From positions 50,977 to 114,976 of the forward strand of contig NZ_CAKRDI010000007.1 of NCBI RefSeq assembly GCF_934309415.1: 64,000 bases of DNA. Reading direction: 5' to 3'. This DNA is from an uncultured Mediterraneibacter sp. (GTDB taxonomy: Bacteria > Bacillota > Clostridia > Lachnospirales > Lachnospiraceae). Made by a program: the position numbers and the translations under genes. Shown piece by piece: positions 17,759 to 27,082 of the stretch. The first letter of the stretch is position 1. Each line of letters opens with the position of its first letter. Below the pieces are notes generated by a model. It saw nothing but the letters and a program-made list of their open reading frames with translations, made no database searches and was not told where the DNA came from.

Positions 17759-18127
17759 AATATTATGTCCTCCTGACAAATAAATAATGATTTTTGACCG
17801 CCTGTCAGAAAGTCTCTTCTTTTTAATGGTTGTCTCTTCTATAATTTGGGCCTTTCTCCGAACCTATGATACCGTGCACATATCACATTCGATGATCCGG
17901 CAGAATAGTCTGCCCAATCTTTAACCTTATTCTGTTCGAGACTTTCATTTTACGGTTCTGGTCTAGCTTTTCTATAGTAACAGCCTGGGAGATTTACCTC
18001 TCAAAAATCTACGTCTCCAGCCGCTATCTATCATGAAATAAATCGATACAATACTTACTGTTATTATACCATTTATCCGGTTCTCTTTTCAACCGGAATA
18101 ACCTGATTTTATACTTATTTAACGATT
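17759..18127. other. Intergenic region between permease and binding-protein genes
   Basis: No gene seen. It contains a hairpin TCCGGTT / AACCGGA at 18076-18097 without a T tract, perhaps a processing or stabilising structure, and may hold a second promoter for the abundant binding protein. No operator like those near the LacI gene was found here. Confidence 0.4.
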
Positions 18128-19129
18128 CTATTTTTCCGCTTTTCTCTTCAGAATATCAACAAGTACTGCGGCGATCAGAACGAAACCTGTAATGATCTGC
18201 TGCCAGTTTGCTGTCAGTCCGATAAACGGAAGTCCTGTCTTCAGAAGACAGATAACAAATACACCTGCAAGCGTTCCTGTAATGCTTCCTGAACCACCTG
18301 ACATGGATACACCACCGATGATTGCACCACCAATAGCCTCAAGTTCGAATCCGGCACCACTACCAGGCTGTACTGTAGCGAAGATAGCGGAGTAAGAAAT
18401 AGATGCCAGTCCTGCAAAGAATCCACAGATTACATATGCAAAAATGTGATAAAATCTTACATTAACTCCGGAAAGTCTTGTTGCTTCTTTATTACTTCCG
18501 ATTGCCAGTGTATAACGTCCAACCTTTGTATGGTTCAGAACAAATGTCATAACTGCTACAAGTAAGAGAATCCACAGAAAACCAATCGGGATATTCTGTC
18601 CACCAACCTGAATCTTGAAGATGCTTCTGAACCATCCACCGTCAGCACCTGCTGCCGGCCAGGAGATTCCAAATCCGCCTACGATGATAGATCCAAGTCC
18701 ACGGGTAATCATACAAGTACAAAGTGTTGCCAGGAATGCCGGCAGCTCCATGATCGCTACAAGCGCTCCATTCACAACTCCCATTGCAATTCCCATCAGG
18801 ATGCTTACAAGGATTCCTACAATTGTAGGCATTCCCTGATGAATGATCAGATATCCACCTACCAGTGAATAACATACAAGTCCTGTTCCGATTGACAGGT
18901 CAACACCACCTGTCATCAGTGGGAAAGCTACTCCGATCGCCATCAATGCGATATAGTAGGAGAAGTCGAGGATATTAATAATTGTTGTATATTTTCTGAA
19001 GTTCGGGCTCATTACACAGAAGAAGATAAACAATGCAATAACAACCAGCAGGACAATGAACTTCTGTCCTCCCATTCTGTCAATGAATGACTTATTCGTG
19101 CCGGCCCTCTTTGTTGTATTCTTTGCCAT
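18128..19129 (-). CDS. ABC sugar transporter permease (RbsC type)
   Basis: A 333-aa integral membrane protein of the branched-chain/ribose permease family (BPD_transp_2), with about 8-10 hydrophobic helices. Landmarks are GGVDLSIGTGLV and the cytoplasmic-loop motif IGSNKEATRLSGVNVRFY that contacts the ATPase. The start at 19129 follows AGGGAGG; the open frame extends to a GTG at 19156 inside the ATPase gene's end. It is the second of two permeases in the operon (the other at 20723-21700), so the channel is probably a heterodimer. Confidence 0.9.
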   Translation of the reverse strand: MAKNTTKRAGTNKSFIDRMGGQKFIVLLVVIALFIFFCVMSPNFRKYTTIINILDFSYYIALMAIGVAFPLMTGGVDLSIGTGLVCYSLVGGYLIIHQGMPTIVGILVSILMGIAMGVVNGALVAIMELPAFLATLCTCMITRGLGSIIVGGFGISWPAAGADGGWFRSIFKIQVGGQNIPIGFLWILLLVAVMTFVLNHTKVGRYTLAIGSNKEATRLSGVNVRFYHIFAYVICGFFAGLASISYSAIFATVQPGSGAGFELEAIGGAIIGGVSMSGGSGSITGTLAGVFVICLLKTGLPFIGLTANWQQIITGFVLIAAVLVDILKRKAEK

Positions 19130-19142
19130 TACTTTTCCCTCC

Positions 19143-20639
19143 CTAATCAATCTCACGTGTAGCCATGTTCATGATATTTTCCTGTGTAGCTTCGGAAATA
19201 TCGAGCTCACCTGTTTTCTTACCTTCACACATAACAACGATTCTGTCGCTCATACGAAGGATCTCTGTCATTTCGGAGGAAATCATAATAATGGCTTTTC
19301 CTTCAGCTGCCAGCTGATTCATCAGTTTGTAAATTTCATTCTTCGCTCCTACGTCGATACCTCTTGTAGGCTCATCGAAAATAAGAATATCACAGTTTCT
19401 TGTCAGCCATTTCGCAATTACGACTTTCTGCTGGTTACCACCAGACAGGTTTACAACAAGCTGGTCTACACCAGGAGTCTTTGTTGCAAGCTGTTCTACA
19501 TATTTCTGTGCAATACTGTTCTCTTTCTTCTTATCAATGAACGGACCATTCATAAACTGATCCAGTGTTGCCATTGTTGTATTCTCAGCTACCGTCTTCT
19601 GTACTACGATACCAAATCTCTTTCTGTCCTCTGACAGATAACCGATACCACATTTAACAGCATCCTGTGGGCTCTTGATTGTAACCTTTTTGCCATTTAC
19701 ATAGATATCACCACTATCGATCGGGTCAGCTCCAAACAGTGCTCTTGCAGTCTCTGTACGTCCTGCTCCCATCAATCCGGAGAATCCAAGGATCTCGCCT
19801 TTATGAAGTTCAAAGCTTACATCCTGTACCATCTTACCTGCATTCAGATGATCTACTTTCAGAACAACCGGAGCACCCGGAGGTGTCATGTTCTTCTGTT
19901 TTGGATCTTCGTAAATGACACGTCCAACCATCATGTTGATGATGTCATCTTTTGTACTGTCTTTTGTGATCAGTGTTCCTACATATGTACCGTCTCGCAT
20001 AACTGTTACACGGTCTGTGATCACTTTGATCTCATCCATACGATGAGAGATATAAACAATACCCATTCCCTTTTCTCTCAGGTCGCGGATGATCTTAAAC
20101 AGCTGCTGAATTTCTGCCTCTGTCAGTGCTGCTGAAGGCTCATCGAAAATGATTACCTTCGCATCATGAGAAATCGCTTTTGCGATCTCACACATCTGCT
20201 GTTTTCCTACCGTCAGGTTGCTCATTGTCTCTCTCGGATCAATGTCAACGTTCATTCTGTCAAACAGTTTCTGTGCTTCTTCATTCATCTTTTTGTCATC
20301 GATACGAATACCCTTTTTGAATTCTCTTCCAATGAAGATATTCTGAGCAACGGTCAGATGACCAAGCATGTTCAGCTCCTGGTGCACGATGATAACTCCG
20401 GCATCCTGTGCCTCACGTGCGTTGTGGAACTCTACTTCTTTTCCCTCATATGTAATAGTACCTGAATCTTTTGTATAAATACCTGTAAGAACTTTCATCA
20501 GTGTGGATTTTCCTGCACCATTTTCTCCCATCAGCGCATGAACTTCACCTTTTTTGATTTCAAGATCTACATGGTCCAATGCATGAACACCCGGGAATGA
20601 TTTATCAATCCCTTTCATCGTTAATATAACTTCGCCCAT
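19143..20639 (-). CDS. ABC sugar transporter ATPase, two-domain (RbsA/MglA type)
   Basis: Drives sugar import. The 498-aa protein has two fused nucleotide-binding domains. The first has Walker A GENGAGKST (38-46) and its own signature and Walker B (IIFDEPSAAL). The second has a degenerate Walker A (GLMGAGRTE) but intact NLSGGNQQKVVIAKWL and LIFDEPTRGID, as usual for ribose/galactose-type ATPases. It lies between two permease genes, 83 bases after the first, and ends just before the ribosome binding site of the second. Confidence 0.93.
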   Translation of the reverse strand: MGEVILTMKGIDKSFPGVHALDHVDLEIKKGEVHALMGENGAGKSTLMKVLTGIYTKDSGTITYEGKEVEFHNAREAQDAGVIIVHQELNMLGHLTVAQNIFIGREFKKGIRIDDKKMNEEAQKLFDRMNVDIDPRETMSNLTVGKQQMCEIAKAISHDAKVIIFDEPSAALTEAEIQQLFKIIRDLREKGMGIVYISHRMDEIKVITDRVTVMRDGTYVGTLITKDSTKDDIINMMVGRVIYEDPKQKNMTPPGAPVVLKVDHLNAGKMVQDVSFELHKGEILGFSGLMGAGRTETARALFGADPIDSGDIYVNGKKVTIKSPQDAVKCGIGYLSEDRKRFGIVVQKTVAENTTMATLDQFMNGPFIDKKKENSIAQKYVEQLATKTPGVDQLVVNLSGGNQQKVVIAKWLTRNCDILIFDEPTRGIDVGAKNEIYKLMNQLAAEGKAIIMISSEMTEILRMSDRIVVMCEGKKTGELDISEATQENIMNMATREID

Positions 20640-20722
20640 TTTATTACCCTTGCCTTTCTATAATCACACTTTCAACTTCTGTGTATCACCTGGAACTAAT
20701 CTTCCCCATCTCTAATCGAGAA

Positions 20723-21700
20723 TTAGTTCTTTCTGCGTCTTGCTACTACGTCACTGAATACTGCAACGATAACGATAACACCTGTAATGATAAGCTGATA
20801 GTCTTTTGTAAAGCCAAGAGCCAAGATTCCTTCCTGAAGCAGAGCAATGATAAATACTCCAATGATTGTACCGCTGATAGAAGCAAGTCCTCCTGCCATG
20901 GAAGTTCCTCCCATTACACATCCGGCGATTGCTTCGTTGTTGTACTGATCACCATATCCAGGCTGTACAGTTGTGTAAGCAGCTACATAGAAAATTGCTC
21001 CGATTCCAACCAGAATTCCACAGATGATAAATGCAAGCATTTCCCATTTTTTAACATCTACACCTGAAAGTCTGACTGCTTCTTTGTTGCTTCCAAGACA
21101 GAGAATGTAACGTCCGATCTTTGTCTTGTTCAGGATGATTGCACAGACAACAGCTACGAGAAGCAAAATGATAAGTCCAACCGGAAGACCATTTACTTTG
21201 ATGATGTTTCTGTACCATCCGTTTACCGGATCAGTAGCCTGTGGCCAGCTGACTGACTGTGTCTTTGTATAAACTGATGCAAGACCTTTTGCGATATTCA
21301 TACTTGCCATTGAAGTAATGAATGAAGGTACTGACCAGTAAGCTACAAGATAACCATTGAAGATTCCAAATAAGAGTCCGATCGCCACACTAAGGATCAT
21401 CGCAACTGGCATTGCAATTCCATGTGTTGTCAGGCTGTAACCTGAAATCAGTGCACAACAGAACATGACTGGTCCAATTGAGAAATCGATCTCTCCTGTT
21501 GCAATTACGAATGTAACTCCTAATGATAAGAATCCAAGGAAATATGCATAGTTAAGTGCGTTCATGATACGAGTTGTTCCTGCGAAGCTTCCTCCTGTGA
21601 GTGCACAGAAGAGACCATACATCAGAAGAAGTACACAGCAGAGAACAATTCTGTTAAATCCTACCTTTTTTACAAAAGGATTTTGTTTAATATGTTCCAA
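20723..21700 (-). CDS. ABC sugar transporter permease (RbsC type), first gene of the operon
   Basis: A 325-aa membrane protein of the same family as the product of 18128-19129, with ATGEIDFSIGPVMF and the coupling loop LGSNKEAVRLSGVDVKKWE. I prefer a TTG start at 21700 because GGGAGGA lies seven bases before it. The ATG at 21715 contains that very sequence within its own codons and has no site upstream, so it is the alternative. It is transcribed from the strong promoter at 21879-21907, between two LacI-type operators. Confidence 0.88.
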   Translation of the reverse strand: MEHIKQNPFVKKVGFNRIVLCCVLLLMYGLFCALTGGSFAGTTRIMNALNYAYFLGFLSLGVTFVIATGEIDFSIGPVMFCCALISGYSLTTHGIAMPVAMILSVAIGLLFGIFNGYLVAYWSVPSFITSMASMNIAKGLASVYTKTQSVSWPQATDPVNGWYRNIIKVNGLPVGLIILLLVAVVCAIILNKTKIGRYILCLGSNKEAVRLSGVDVKKWEMLAFIICGILVGIGAIFYVAAYTTVQPGYGDQYNNEAIAGCVMGGTSMAGGLASISGTIIGVFIIALLQEGILALGFTKDYQLIITGVIVIVAVFSDVVARRRKN

Positions 21701-21784
21701 TTTTCTTCCTCCCATCTTTACGTTGCCGGTGTTGACTGAATAAACTGCAGAACTTTTTCGATACCTCCCATCCTTTTGCTTCTT

Positions 21785-21800
21785 TGCGTAACGGTTCGCT
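21785..21800. promoter_or_regulatory. LacI-type operator, downstream site of ABC operon
   Basis: TGCGTAACGGTTCGCT matches the palindrome AGCGAAACGGTTCGCT at 14 of 16 positions. It lies about 80 bases downstream of the expected transcription start and 85 bases before the first permease gene. Confidence 0.75.
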
Positions 21801-21878
21801 TTTCTAAGCTTTAATAAATAGATTTGTTTTTAGGACATTTGCACAAAAATTACGAATCTTCCATGTCCCGATAGTAAA

Positions 21879-21907
21879 ATTATATAACACTGTGTATTAT
21901 ATGTCAA
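21879..21907 (-). promoter_or_regulatory. Consensus sigma-A promoter of the ABC sugar operon
   Basis: On the minus strand TTGACA (21902-21907), a 17-bp spacer, and TATAAT (21879-21884): a perfect housekeeping promoter. It is bracketed by the operators at 21785-21800 and 21927-21942. Confidence 0.85.
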
Positions 21908-21926
21908 CAACTCACAAGCGTTTTTG

Positions 21927-21942
21927 AGCGAAACGGTTCGCT
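21927..21942. promoter_or_regulatory. LacI-type operator, upstream site of ABC operon
   Basis: AGCGAAACGGTTCGCT, an almost perfect palindrome about AAACGGTT, 20 bases upstream of the -35 box. It is the best of four related sites around the LacI gene and the transporter operon. Confidence 0.82.
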
Positions 21943-22017
21943 TTTGTTTGTTTTAATAATTTTTTATCGTTTTTCGTTGATTTTCGCCATTCTTTTTATG
22001 CAATATTACCAATCTCA

Positions 22018-23016
22018 TTAAAGTTTCTGGATCGAATTCCCTTCTCTCAAAGACGCCGCATAACTGATCTTCTGCGGAGATTCTTCATTCCCCCCATTAA
22101 TCCGCTTCAAAAGCATTTCAATCGCTTTGATACACATTTCCTGCATCGGTTGTACTAACAGCCAGAGCTTTGGACGGATTACTTTTGACATCAGAAGATC
22201 ATCAAATCCAATCAGTGAAATATCTTCCGGGCAGCTCAGTCCCGACTCATTCAATGCCATAATGCCACCAAGCATTGTGTCATAGTTCCCAAGGATCACT
22301 CCGGTCGGCGGTTCCGGTAACTGTAGCAGTGCCTTCATATTCTCGTATCCCAGTTCAAAAGAATGTCTGCCAAACTTGCGATAATACTCCGGAATCTGTA
22401 CTCCTGTCTGTTTCACCGCATCGCTGTATCCCTTGACTCGTTCCATTCCCGTATATTCGATATCAGACGCAATCACAGCGATCCGTCTGTGATTGTTCTC
22501 CACTAGCTTCGTTACTGCACGAAACGCTGCTGTACGGTTGTCAATCTCGACACAGTCATATTCTTCATCCTGAAATGCGCGATCTATAAGTACCACTGGT
22601 ACATTTGCCTTTTTTGCCGGTTCCAGAAATGTTCCGTTCAGGCTTACTGCAAATACGATAATGCCGTCTACTTTCCTGCTTAAGAGGAACTGCAGGTTCT
22701 TCGCCTCCATCTCTTCATCATTACTGGAGTCGCTGATCAGCATTCCGTAGCCATGTTTGTGGAGTTCCCGCCCAAGATAATGAAGCATATTCCCTACAAA
22801 AAGGCATTCAATATCATAGACCAGAACTCCGATTGTCTTCGTCTTGTTGGTTACAAGCCCACGTGCGAGCTCATTTACTTCATAATGTAGTTCGTCAATT
22901 GCCTTCTCAATCAGTTCTCTGTTCTGCGGAAGTACATTTCCTCCATTGAGATACTTTGAGATCGTAGCAAGAGACAGCCCCGTCCTGTCTCTTATGTCAC
23001 GAATGGTAGCAGCCAT
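22018..23016 (-). CDS. LacI-family transcriptional regulator
   Basis: A 332-aa repressor with an N-terminal helix-turn-helix (IRDIRDRTGLSLATISKYLNGG, about residues 5-26). The YEVNELARGLVTNKTKTIGV hinge leads into a sugar-binding core of the periplasmic-binding-protein type. AAGGAG precedes the ATG. It sits directly upstream of the ABC operon and between two pairs of matching palindromes, one pair around its own promoter and one around the transporter promoter. It therefore very probably represses both and is relieved by a fucose-pathway sugar (ligand inferred from context). Confidence 0.92.
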   Translation of the reverse strand: MAATIRDIRDRTGLSLATISKYLNGGNVLPQNRELIEKAIDELHYEVNELARGLVTNKTKTIGVLVYDIECLFVGNMLHYLGRELHKHGYGMLISDSSNDEEMEAKNLQFLLSRKVDGIIVFAVSLNGTFLEPAKKANVPVVLIDRAFQDEEYDCVEIDNRTAAFRAVTKLVENNHRRIAVIASDIEYTGMERVKGYSDAVKQTGVQIPEYYRKFGRHSFELGYENMKALLQLPEPPTGVILGNYDTMLGGIMALNESGLSCPEDISLIGFDDLLMSKVIRPKLWLLVQPMQEMCIKAIEMLLKRINGGNEESPQKISYAASLREGNSIQKL

Positions 23017-23042
23017 AATGTCTTACTCCTTCCAGGCTTATC

Positions 23043-23058
23043 AGCGAACCGTTATGCA
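23043..23058. promoter_or_regulatory. LacI-type operator near the lacI-type gene start
   Basis: AGCGAACCGTTATGCA matches the (inverted) operator AGCGAACCGTTTCGCT at 13 of 16 positions. It lies 27 bases upstream of the regulator's ATG, downstream of its promoter. Confidence 0.7.
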
Positions 23059-23086
23059 TCTTGCCTATGTCAACTGCCATATACTC

Positions 23087-23116
23087 ATTAAACCATATGG
23101 CATATTGCACAGTCAA
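23087..23116 (-). promoter_or_regulatory. Promoter of the LacI-type regulator gene
   Basis: On the minus strand TTGACT (23111-23116), an 18-bp spacer, and TTTAAT (23087-23092), flanked by the two operators at 23043-23058 and 23124-23139. Confidence 0.65.
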
Positions 23117-23123
23117 GTCTTTT

Positions 23124-23139
23124 CTCTAACCGTTTCGCG
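23124..23139. promoter_or_regulatory. LacI-type operator upstream of the lacI-type promoter
   Basis: Contains AACCGTTTCGC, an 11-base match to the core of the operator family; the outer positions on one side differ (12 of 16 overall). It lies 8 bases upstream of the -35 box. Confidence 0.6.
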
Positions 23140-23152
23140 CTGTACAAAATAT

Positions 23153-23295
23153 GTTACTGTTCAGACCATAGCTAATCACTTTGCTGATTAGCTATGAGGA
23201 TGCACGTTTTGGCCTGAATGCATCTCGCCCATCGTCGCAGACGATTCTGAATGGCGAGATGCGTTACTGTTTGCAGCTATGCTGTGAACAGTAAC
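23153..23295 (+). mobile_element. Family A repeat, complete 143-bp copy with 8-bp target duplication
   Basis: Complete copy, GTTACTGTTCAGACC to GTGAACAGTAAC. CAAAATAT is directly repeated at 23145-23152 and 23296-23303. It lies 14 bases from the LacI operator at 23124-23139. All three hairpins are intact. Confidence 0.92.
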
Positions 23296-23306
23296 CAAAA
23301 TATCTC

Positions 23307-23377
23307 ATTACTATTCAGACCAAAGCTAATCACCTTGCTGATTCGCTTTGAGGATGCACGTTTGAATCTGAATGCAT
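23307..23377 (+). repeat. Truncated family A repeat
   Basis: ATTACTATTCAGACCAAAGC through the first hairpin to GAATGCATCTC, then the match stops. It lies in tandem right after the complete copy at 23153-23295. The remaining sequence to 23483 shows nothing I can name. Confidence 0.75.
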
Positions 23378-23483
23378 CTCAAAACAAAGCTCATATTATG
23401 TAGCCGCTTCCATCGTGATTTTGTCTTAATTTCAATAAGAAACCGCCGGATATTCCAACAAAACTTTCTATACCAGCATTTCT

Positions 23484-24950
23484 CTATACTAATATTTTTT
23501 TAAAACGTTCATATGCTTCATCCCACTCAGCTGTATCCTGAGGTTCGTAAGTCTTAATATCCTGAGAACGTCTGATAATCTCACGTGCCTCTGCAAGTGA
23601 TTTGATATCTCCTGAAGCCATCAACTGTAATGCCACATTTCCAAGCACTGTTGCCTCTACCGGACCTGCACTGACTGTACATCCACATGCATTTGCTGTC
23701 AGCTGACACAGAAGCGCGCTCTGTGTTCCGCCTCCAACCATGTAAACTGTTTTATATTCTTTACCTGTACAATCTTTGATTTCTTCCATTGCATGACGGT
23801 ATTTCATCGCAAGGCTCTGATTGATGCAGCGCACAATTTCGCCTTCTGTCTCCGGTATCGGCTGTCCTGTCTTCTTGCAGAACTCACGAATACGGTTCGG
23901 GATATCTCCTGCAGGAGTAAACTCCGGAGCGTCCGGATCAATAAAACTCTGAAGTCCTTTTGCTTCTTTTGCCATGATCTCAAGATCACCAAATCCATAT
24001 TCTTTTCCTTCACGGATCCACTGACGACGGCTTTCCTGAATACACCACAGGCCGATAATATTCTTCAGGAAGGAGATCTTTCTTCCATATCCACCTTCAT
24101 TTGTAATATTGTAATACTCTGATTTCTCATTGATAATCGGCTCTGCGAGTTCTGTTCCAAGTAAAGACCAGGTACCACAGCTCAGGAAAATAAAATCTTC
24201 TTCCGACGCAGGCACTGCCACAAGCGCACTCTGCGTATCATGTCCTGCAACTGCCATGACATCAATCTTATCTAATCCCAGTTCTGTACAGATCTCATCT
24301 GTCAGACTTCCAATCTTTGTACCTGTCGGCACAATCTCTGGGAAGATCTTCTCCGGAATTCCAAGAGCTTCAATTACTTCGTTTGACCATACTCCTTCTT
24401 TCGCATCCAGAAGCTGTGTTGTAGAAGCAATAGAGTACTCTGCTTTCTTCTCTCCTGTCAGGAAATAGTTAAAAAGATCCGGCATAAGAATCATCTTATC
24501 CGCTCTTTCAAGCAGATCTTTTCTGTTCTTCAGGATTGACAGCAGCTGGAATGCTGTATTAATGTCCATAAATTGATTTCCAGTAATCTTATAAAATTTC
24601 TCTTTGTCGATCAATTTAAAACTTTCTTCTGTCATTCCCTCTGTACGAGAGTCGCGATAATGCACCGGATTCTCAAGAAGTCTTCCTTCTTCATCCAGAA
24701 GTCCGAAATCCACTCCCCATGTATCAATACCAATACTTTCAATCTTTCCGCATTTTTTTGCCTTGATCAGACCCTGTTTAATTTCAAAAAACAGTCTTAA
24801 CACATCCCAGTACATTGTTCCGTTCAGGATTACCGGGTCATTTGAAAAACGATGAAGTTCTTCAATACTGATTTTTTCTCCGTCAAAAGTTCCGCACATT
24901 GCTCTTCCGCCAGATGCGCCGAAATCAAACGCCAATACTTTCTTCTCCAT
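23484..24950 (-). CDS. Rhamnulokinase-family sugar kinase (probable L-fuculokinase)
   Basis: FGGY-family carbohydrate kinase, 488 aa. The N-terminal phosphate-binding motif AFDFGASGGRAM and the region SIGIDTWGVDFGLLDEEG resemble RhaB rather than enteric FucK. AGHDTQSALVAVPA and MVGGGTQSALLCQLTANACG mark the two catalytic halves. The position next to fucI and fucU, with no rhamnose isomerase in sight, argues that it phosphorylates L-fuculose here, as RhaB-like kinases do in several gut bacteria. Rhamnulose as substrate remains possible. GAGGA precedes the ATG. It is downstream of fucI but separated by a disrupted terminator and a family A repeat. Confidence 0.85.
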   Translation of the reverse strand: MEKKVLAFDFGASGGRAMCGTFDGEKISIEELHRFSNDPVILNGTMYWDVLRLFFEIKQGLIKAKKCGKIESIGIDTWGVDFGLLDEEGRLLENPVHYRDSRTEGMTEESFKLIDKEKFYKITGNQFMDINTAFQLLSILKNRKDLLERADKMILMPDLFNYFLTGEKKAEYSIASTTQLLDAKEGVWSNEVIEALGIPEKIFPEIVPTGTKIGSLTDEICTELGLDKIDVMAVAGHDTQSALVAVPASEEDFIFLSCGTWSLLGTELAEPIINEKSEYYNITNEGGYGRKISFLKNIIGLWCIQESRRQWIREGKEYGFGDLEIMAKEAKGLQSFIDPDAPEFTPAGDIPNRIREFCKKTGQPIPETEGEIVRCINQSLAMKYRHAMEEIKDCTGKEYKTVYMVGGGTQSALLCQLTANACGCTVSAGPVEATVLGNVALQLMASGDIKSLAEAREIIRRSQDIKTYEPQDTAEWDEAYERFKKILV

Positions 24951-25080
24951 AATTTTCCTCTTTTCTTGCTGCTTTTGTGGAATGATTCACTGCTTTAAGC
25001 AGTAATTGTCGATGTTTTCTCATCGATCTTCATCTTCCCACCTGTGTTATCTTCTTATTTGAGTTAAAAGAAAGAGGCCT

Positions 25081-25223
25081 GCCGCTGTTCACAGGTACCC
25101 TGTAATCAGCAACGCATCTCACCATTTAAAATCGCCTTTGGCGATGGACGAGATGCACTCAGACCCAAACGTGTATCCTCATAACTAATCAGCAAAGTGA
25201 TTAGCTATGGTCTGAACAATAAC
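25081..25223 (-). mobile_element. Family A repeat, 143 bp, inserted within the fucI terminator
   Basis: Inverted copy with a somewhat decayed left end (GCCGCTGTTCACAGG) and a right end GGTCTGAACAATAAC. AGAGGCCT is directly repeated at 25073-25080 and 25224-25231. The duplicated bases are the distal part of a terminator stem, so the insertion separates the stem (25225-25248) from its T tract (now at 25066-25074, read on the minus strand). Confidence 0.9.
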
Positions 25224-25224
25224 A

Positions 25225-25248
25225 GAGGCCTTGCATACGCAAGACCTC
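25225..25248 (-). terminator. fucI terminator stem split from its U-tract by a repeat
   Basis: On the minus strand GAGGTCTTGC, GTAT, GCAAGGCCTC, 37 bases past the fucI stop. The natural continuation TTTCTTTTAAC is found only on the other side of the family A insertion at 25081-25223. Joining the flanks at the 8-bp duplication restores a standard terminator. Confidence 0.75.
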
Positions 25249-25285
25249 CGCATGTTTATTGAAAAATTATTCAATTAGATTCAGA

Positions 25286-27082
25286 TTATTTGTAAAGTGG
25301 TCCATAATTCTTGCAAGCTCTGAAGTCAGCACCTTCTTTGTCCATTCCAAATGCATTCCATGCTGCCGGACGATAGATATCTTTCTCCGGTACATTATGC
25401 ATAGATACTGGAATACGAAGCATGGAACACATTGTGATCAGGTCAGCTCCGATGTGTCCGTAGGAGATTGCACCGTGGTTAGCTCCCCAATTGTTCATTA
25501 CATCATACGCTGTCTTGAAAGGTCCCTCTTTGCCGTCGCATCTTGGAGCGAACCATGTACATGGCCATGTATAGTCTGTACGTTTCCAAAGTTTGTCAGA
25601 TACATCTTCCGGAAGAGCAACTGTCCATCCTTCTGCGATCTGGAGAACCGGTCCGAGTCCTTTTACAAGGTTCAGACGGATCATTGTAGCTGGCATCTGA
25701 GCACGTGTCTCGTAACGGCTTGAGTATCCGCCTCCGCGGAAGTATCCGTTGTCAGCCATGCACCACTCTGTAGCATCCATGATTGCTTTCTGGTCTTCTT
25801 CTGTAACGTTCCACCATTCTTTCATAACACCGTTACCGTTCTCGTCTTTAGCAACACCAGATGCATCAAGACAAGCTGCTCCGGAGTTGATCAGGTGAAG
25901 GAATCCACCGTTCTCTTTAGCAACACCCTCAAGGTCATATCCTGTAGCTTTCTTAACTGCCTCTGGGCTCCAGTATGTACGAACGTCAGCAAAGATCTGA
26001 GCACGTCCTGTAAGAAGTTTCATGAACATCATTCCAAGTCCGTTGAGAACGTCGTTCTCTGTAGCAAGGATGTATGGCTCACGAGCTCCGTTCCAGTCGA
26101 AAGATGTATTCAGAACTGCCTCTGCGAAGTCTCCGTTCGGATAGAAGTCTGTCCACTGTCTCTGTCCCTGGAATCCAGCTGCCAGAGCGTTGTGTCCGAT
26201 TGCTTCCTCTGAGAACTTCTCGTCAAGGTTCTTATTTCCGTTCATAAGGTCTTTGATGATAACTGCCATCTTAACAACGAACTCGAACTGCTCCTCTTTC
26301 TCCTCTGGAGTAGCCTGAAGCTCTTCTGGGTTCTTGTCCCAACCGATCTTGCAAGTCTCTTTTGCCCATTTAAGAGCTTTCTCGAACTCAGCCTTGTCAT
26401 AGATCTCTTCTGACATACGACGGATGATTTCTACCTCATCAACAGACTCTACACGCATTCCAAGGTAAGACTCGATGAAATCAGAATCGATGATGGATCC
26501 GCCGATACCCATTGTAACAGATCCGATCTGAAGGTAAGATGTTCCTCTCATGGATGCTGCTGCAACTGCTGCACGTCCAAATCTTAAAAGTTTCTCTTTT
26601 ACGTCTTCCGGAATAGATGTGTCATCTGCTTCCTGTACATCATGTCCATAGATTCCGAATGCCGGAAGTCCTTTCTGAGCATGTGTAGCAAGAACGGATG
26701 CAAGATATACAGCTCCCGGTCTCTCTGTTCCATTGAATCCCCATACAGCTTTGATTGTCTGTGGATCCATATCCATTGTCTCAGCGCCGTAGCACCAGCA
26801 TGGTGTAACTGTCAGAGTAATATCTACGCCTTCTTTTCTAAACTTATCAGCACATGCTGCGCTCTCACCTACACGTCCGATTGTTGTATCTGCAATTACT
26901 ACTTTTACAGGTTCACCATTGGAGTATCTTAAGTTTTCCTCGAAGAGCTTTGCTGCTGATTTTGCCATGTTCATTGTCTGGTCTTCCAGAGATCCTCTTA
27001 CATCAAGAGCTCCTCTTCTTCCGTCAATTGTTGGTCTGATACCGATTACTGGATAAGATCCTACTAATCTGCTTTCTGCCAT
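25286..27082 (-). CDS. fucI: L-fucose isomerase
   Basis: Converts L-fucose to L-fuculose in the cytoplasm, with Mn2+. The 598-aa protein matches E. coli FucI throughout: [26 protein letters not shown] start, [58 protein letters not shown] and the C-terminal [10 protein letters not shown]. The start at 27082 follows AAGGAGG; the open frame runs 12 codons further without a site. It is divergent from an AraC-type regulator, with 163 bases between them, and upstream of the kinase gene. Confidence 0.97.
   Translation of the reverse strand: MAESRLVGSYPVIGIRPTIDGRRGALDVRGSLEDQTMNMAKSAAKLFEENLRYSNGEPVKVVIADTTIGRVGESAACADKFRKEGVDITLTVTPCWCYGAETMDMDPQTIKAVWGFNGTERPGAVYLASVLATHAQKGLPAFGIYGHDVQEADDTSIPEDVKEKLLRFGRAAVAAASMRGTSYLQIGSVTMGIGGSIIDSDFIESYLGMRVESVDEVEIIRRMSEEIYDKAEFEKALKWAKETCKIGWDKNPEELQATPEEKEEQFEFVVKMAVIIKDLMNGNKNLDEKFSEEAIGHNALAAGFQGQRQWTDFYPNGDFAEAVLNTSFDWNGAREPYILATENDVLNGLGMMFMKLLTGRAQIFADVRTYWSPEAVKKATGYDLEGVAKENGGFLHLINSGAACLDASGVAKDENGNGVMKEWWNVTEEDQKAIMDATEWCMADNGYFRGGGYSSRYETRAQMPATMIRLNLVKGLGPVLQIAEGWTVALPEDVSDKLWKRTDYTWPCTWFAPRCDGKEGPFKTAYDVMNNWGANHGAISYGHIGADLITMCSMLRIPVSMHNVPEKDIYRPAAWNAFGMDKEGADFRACKNYGPLYK

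Noticed and set aside
5400..25231. CRISPR array as explanation for the repeated 143-bp units
   Set aside because: Copies are kilobases apart, occur in both orientations and have target duplications; there are no regular spacers.
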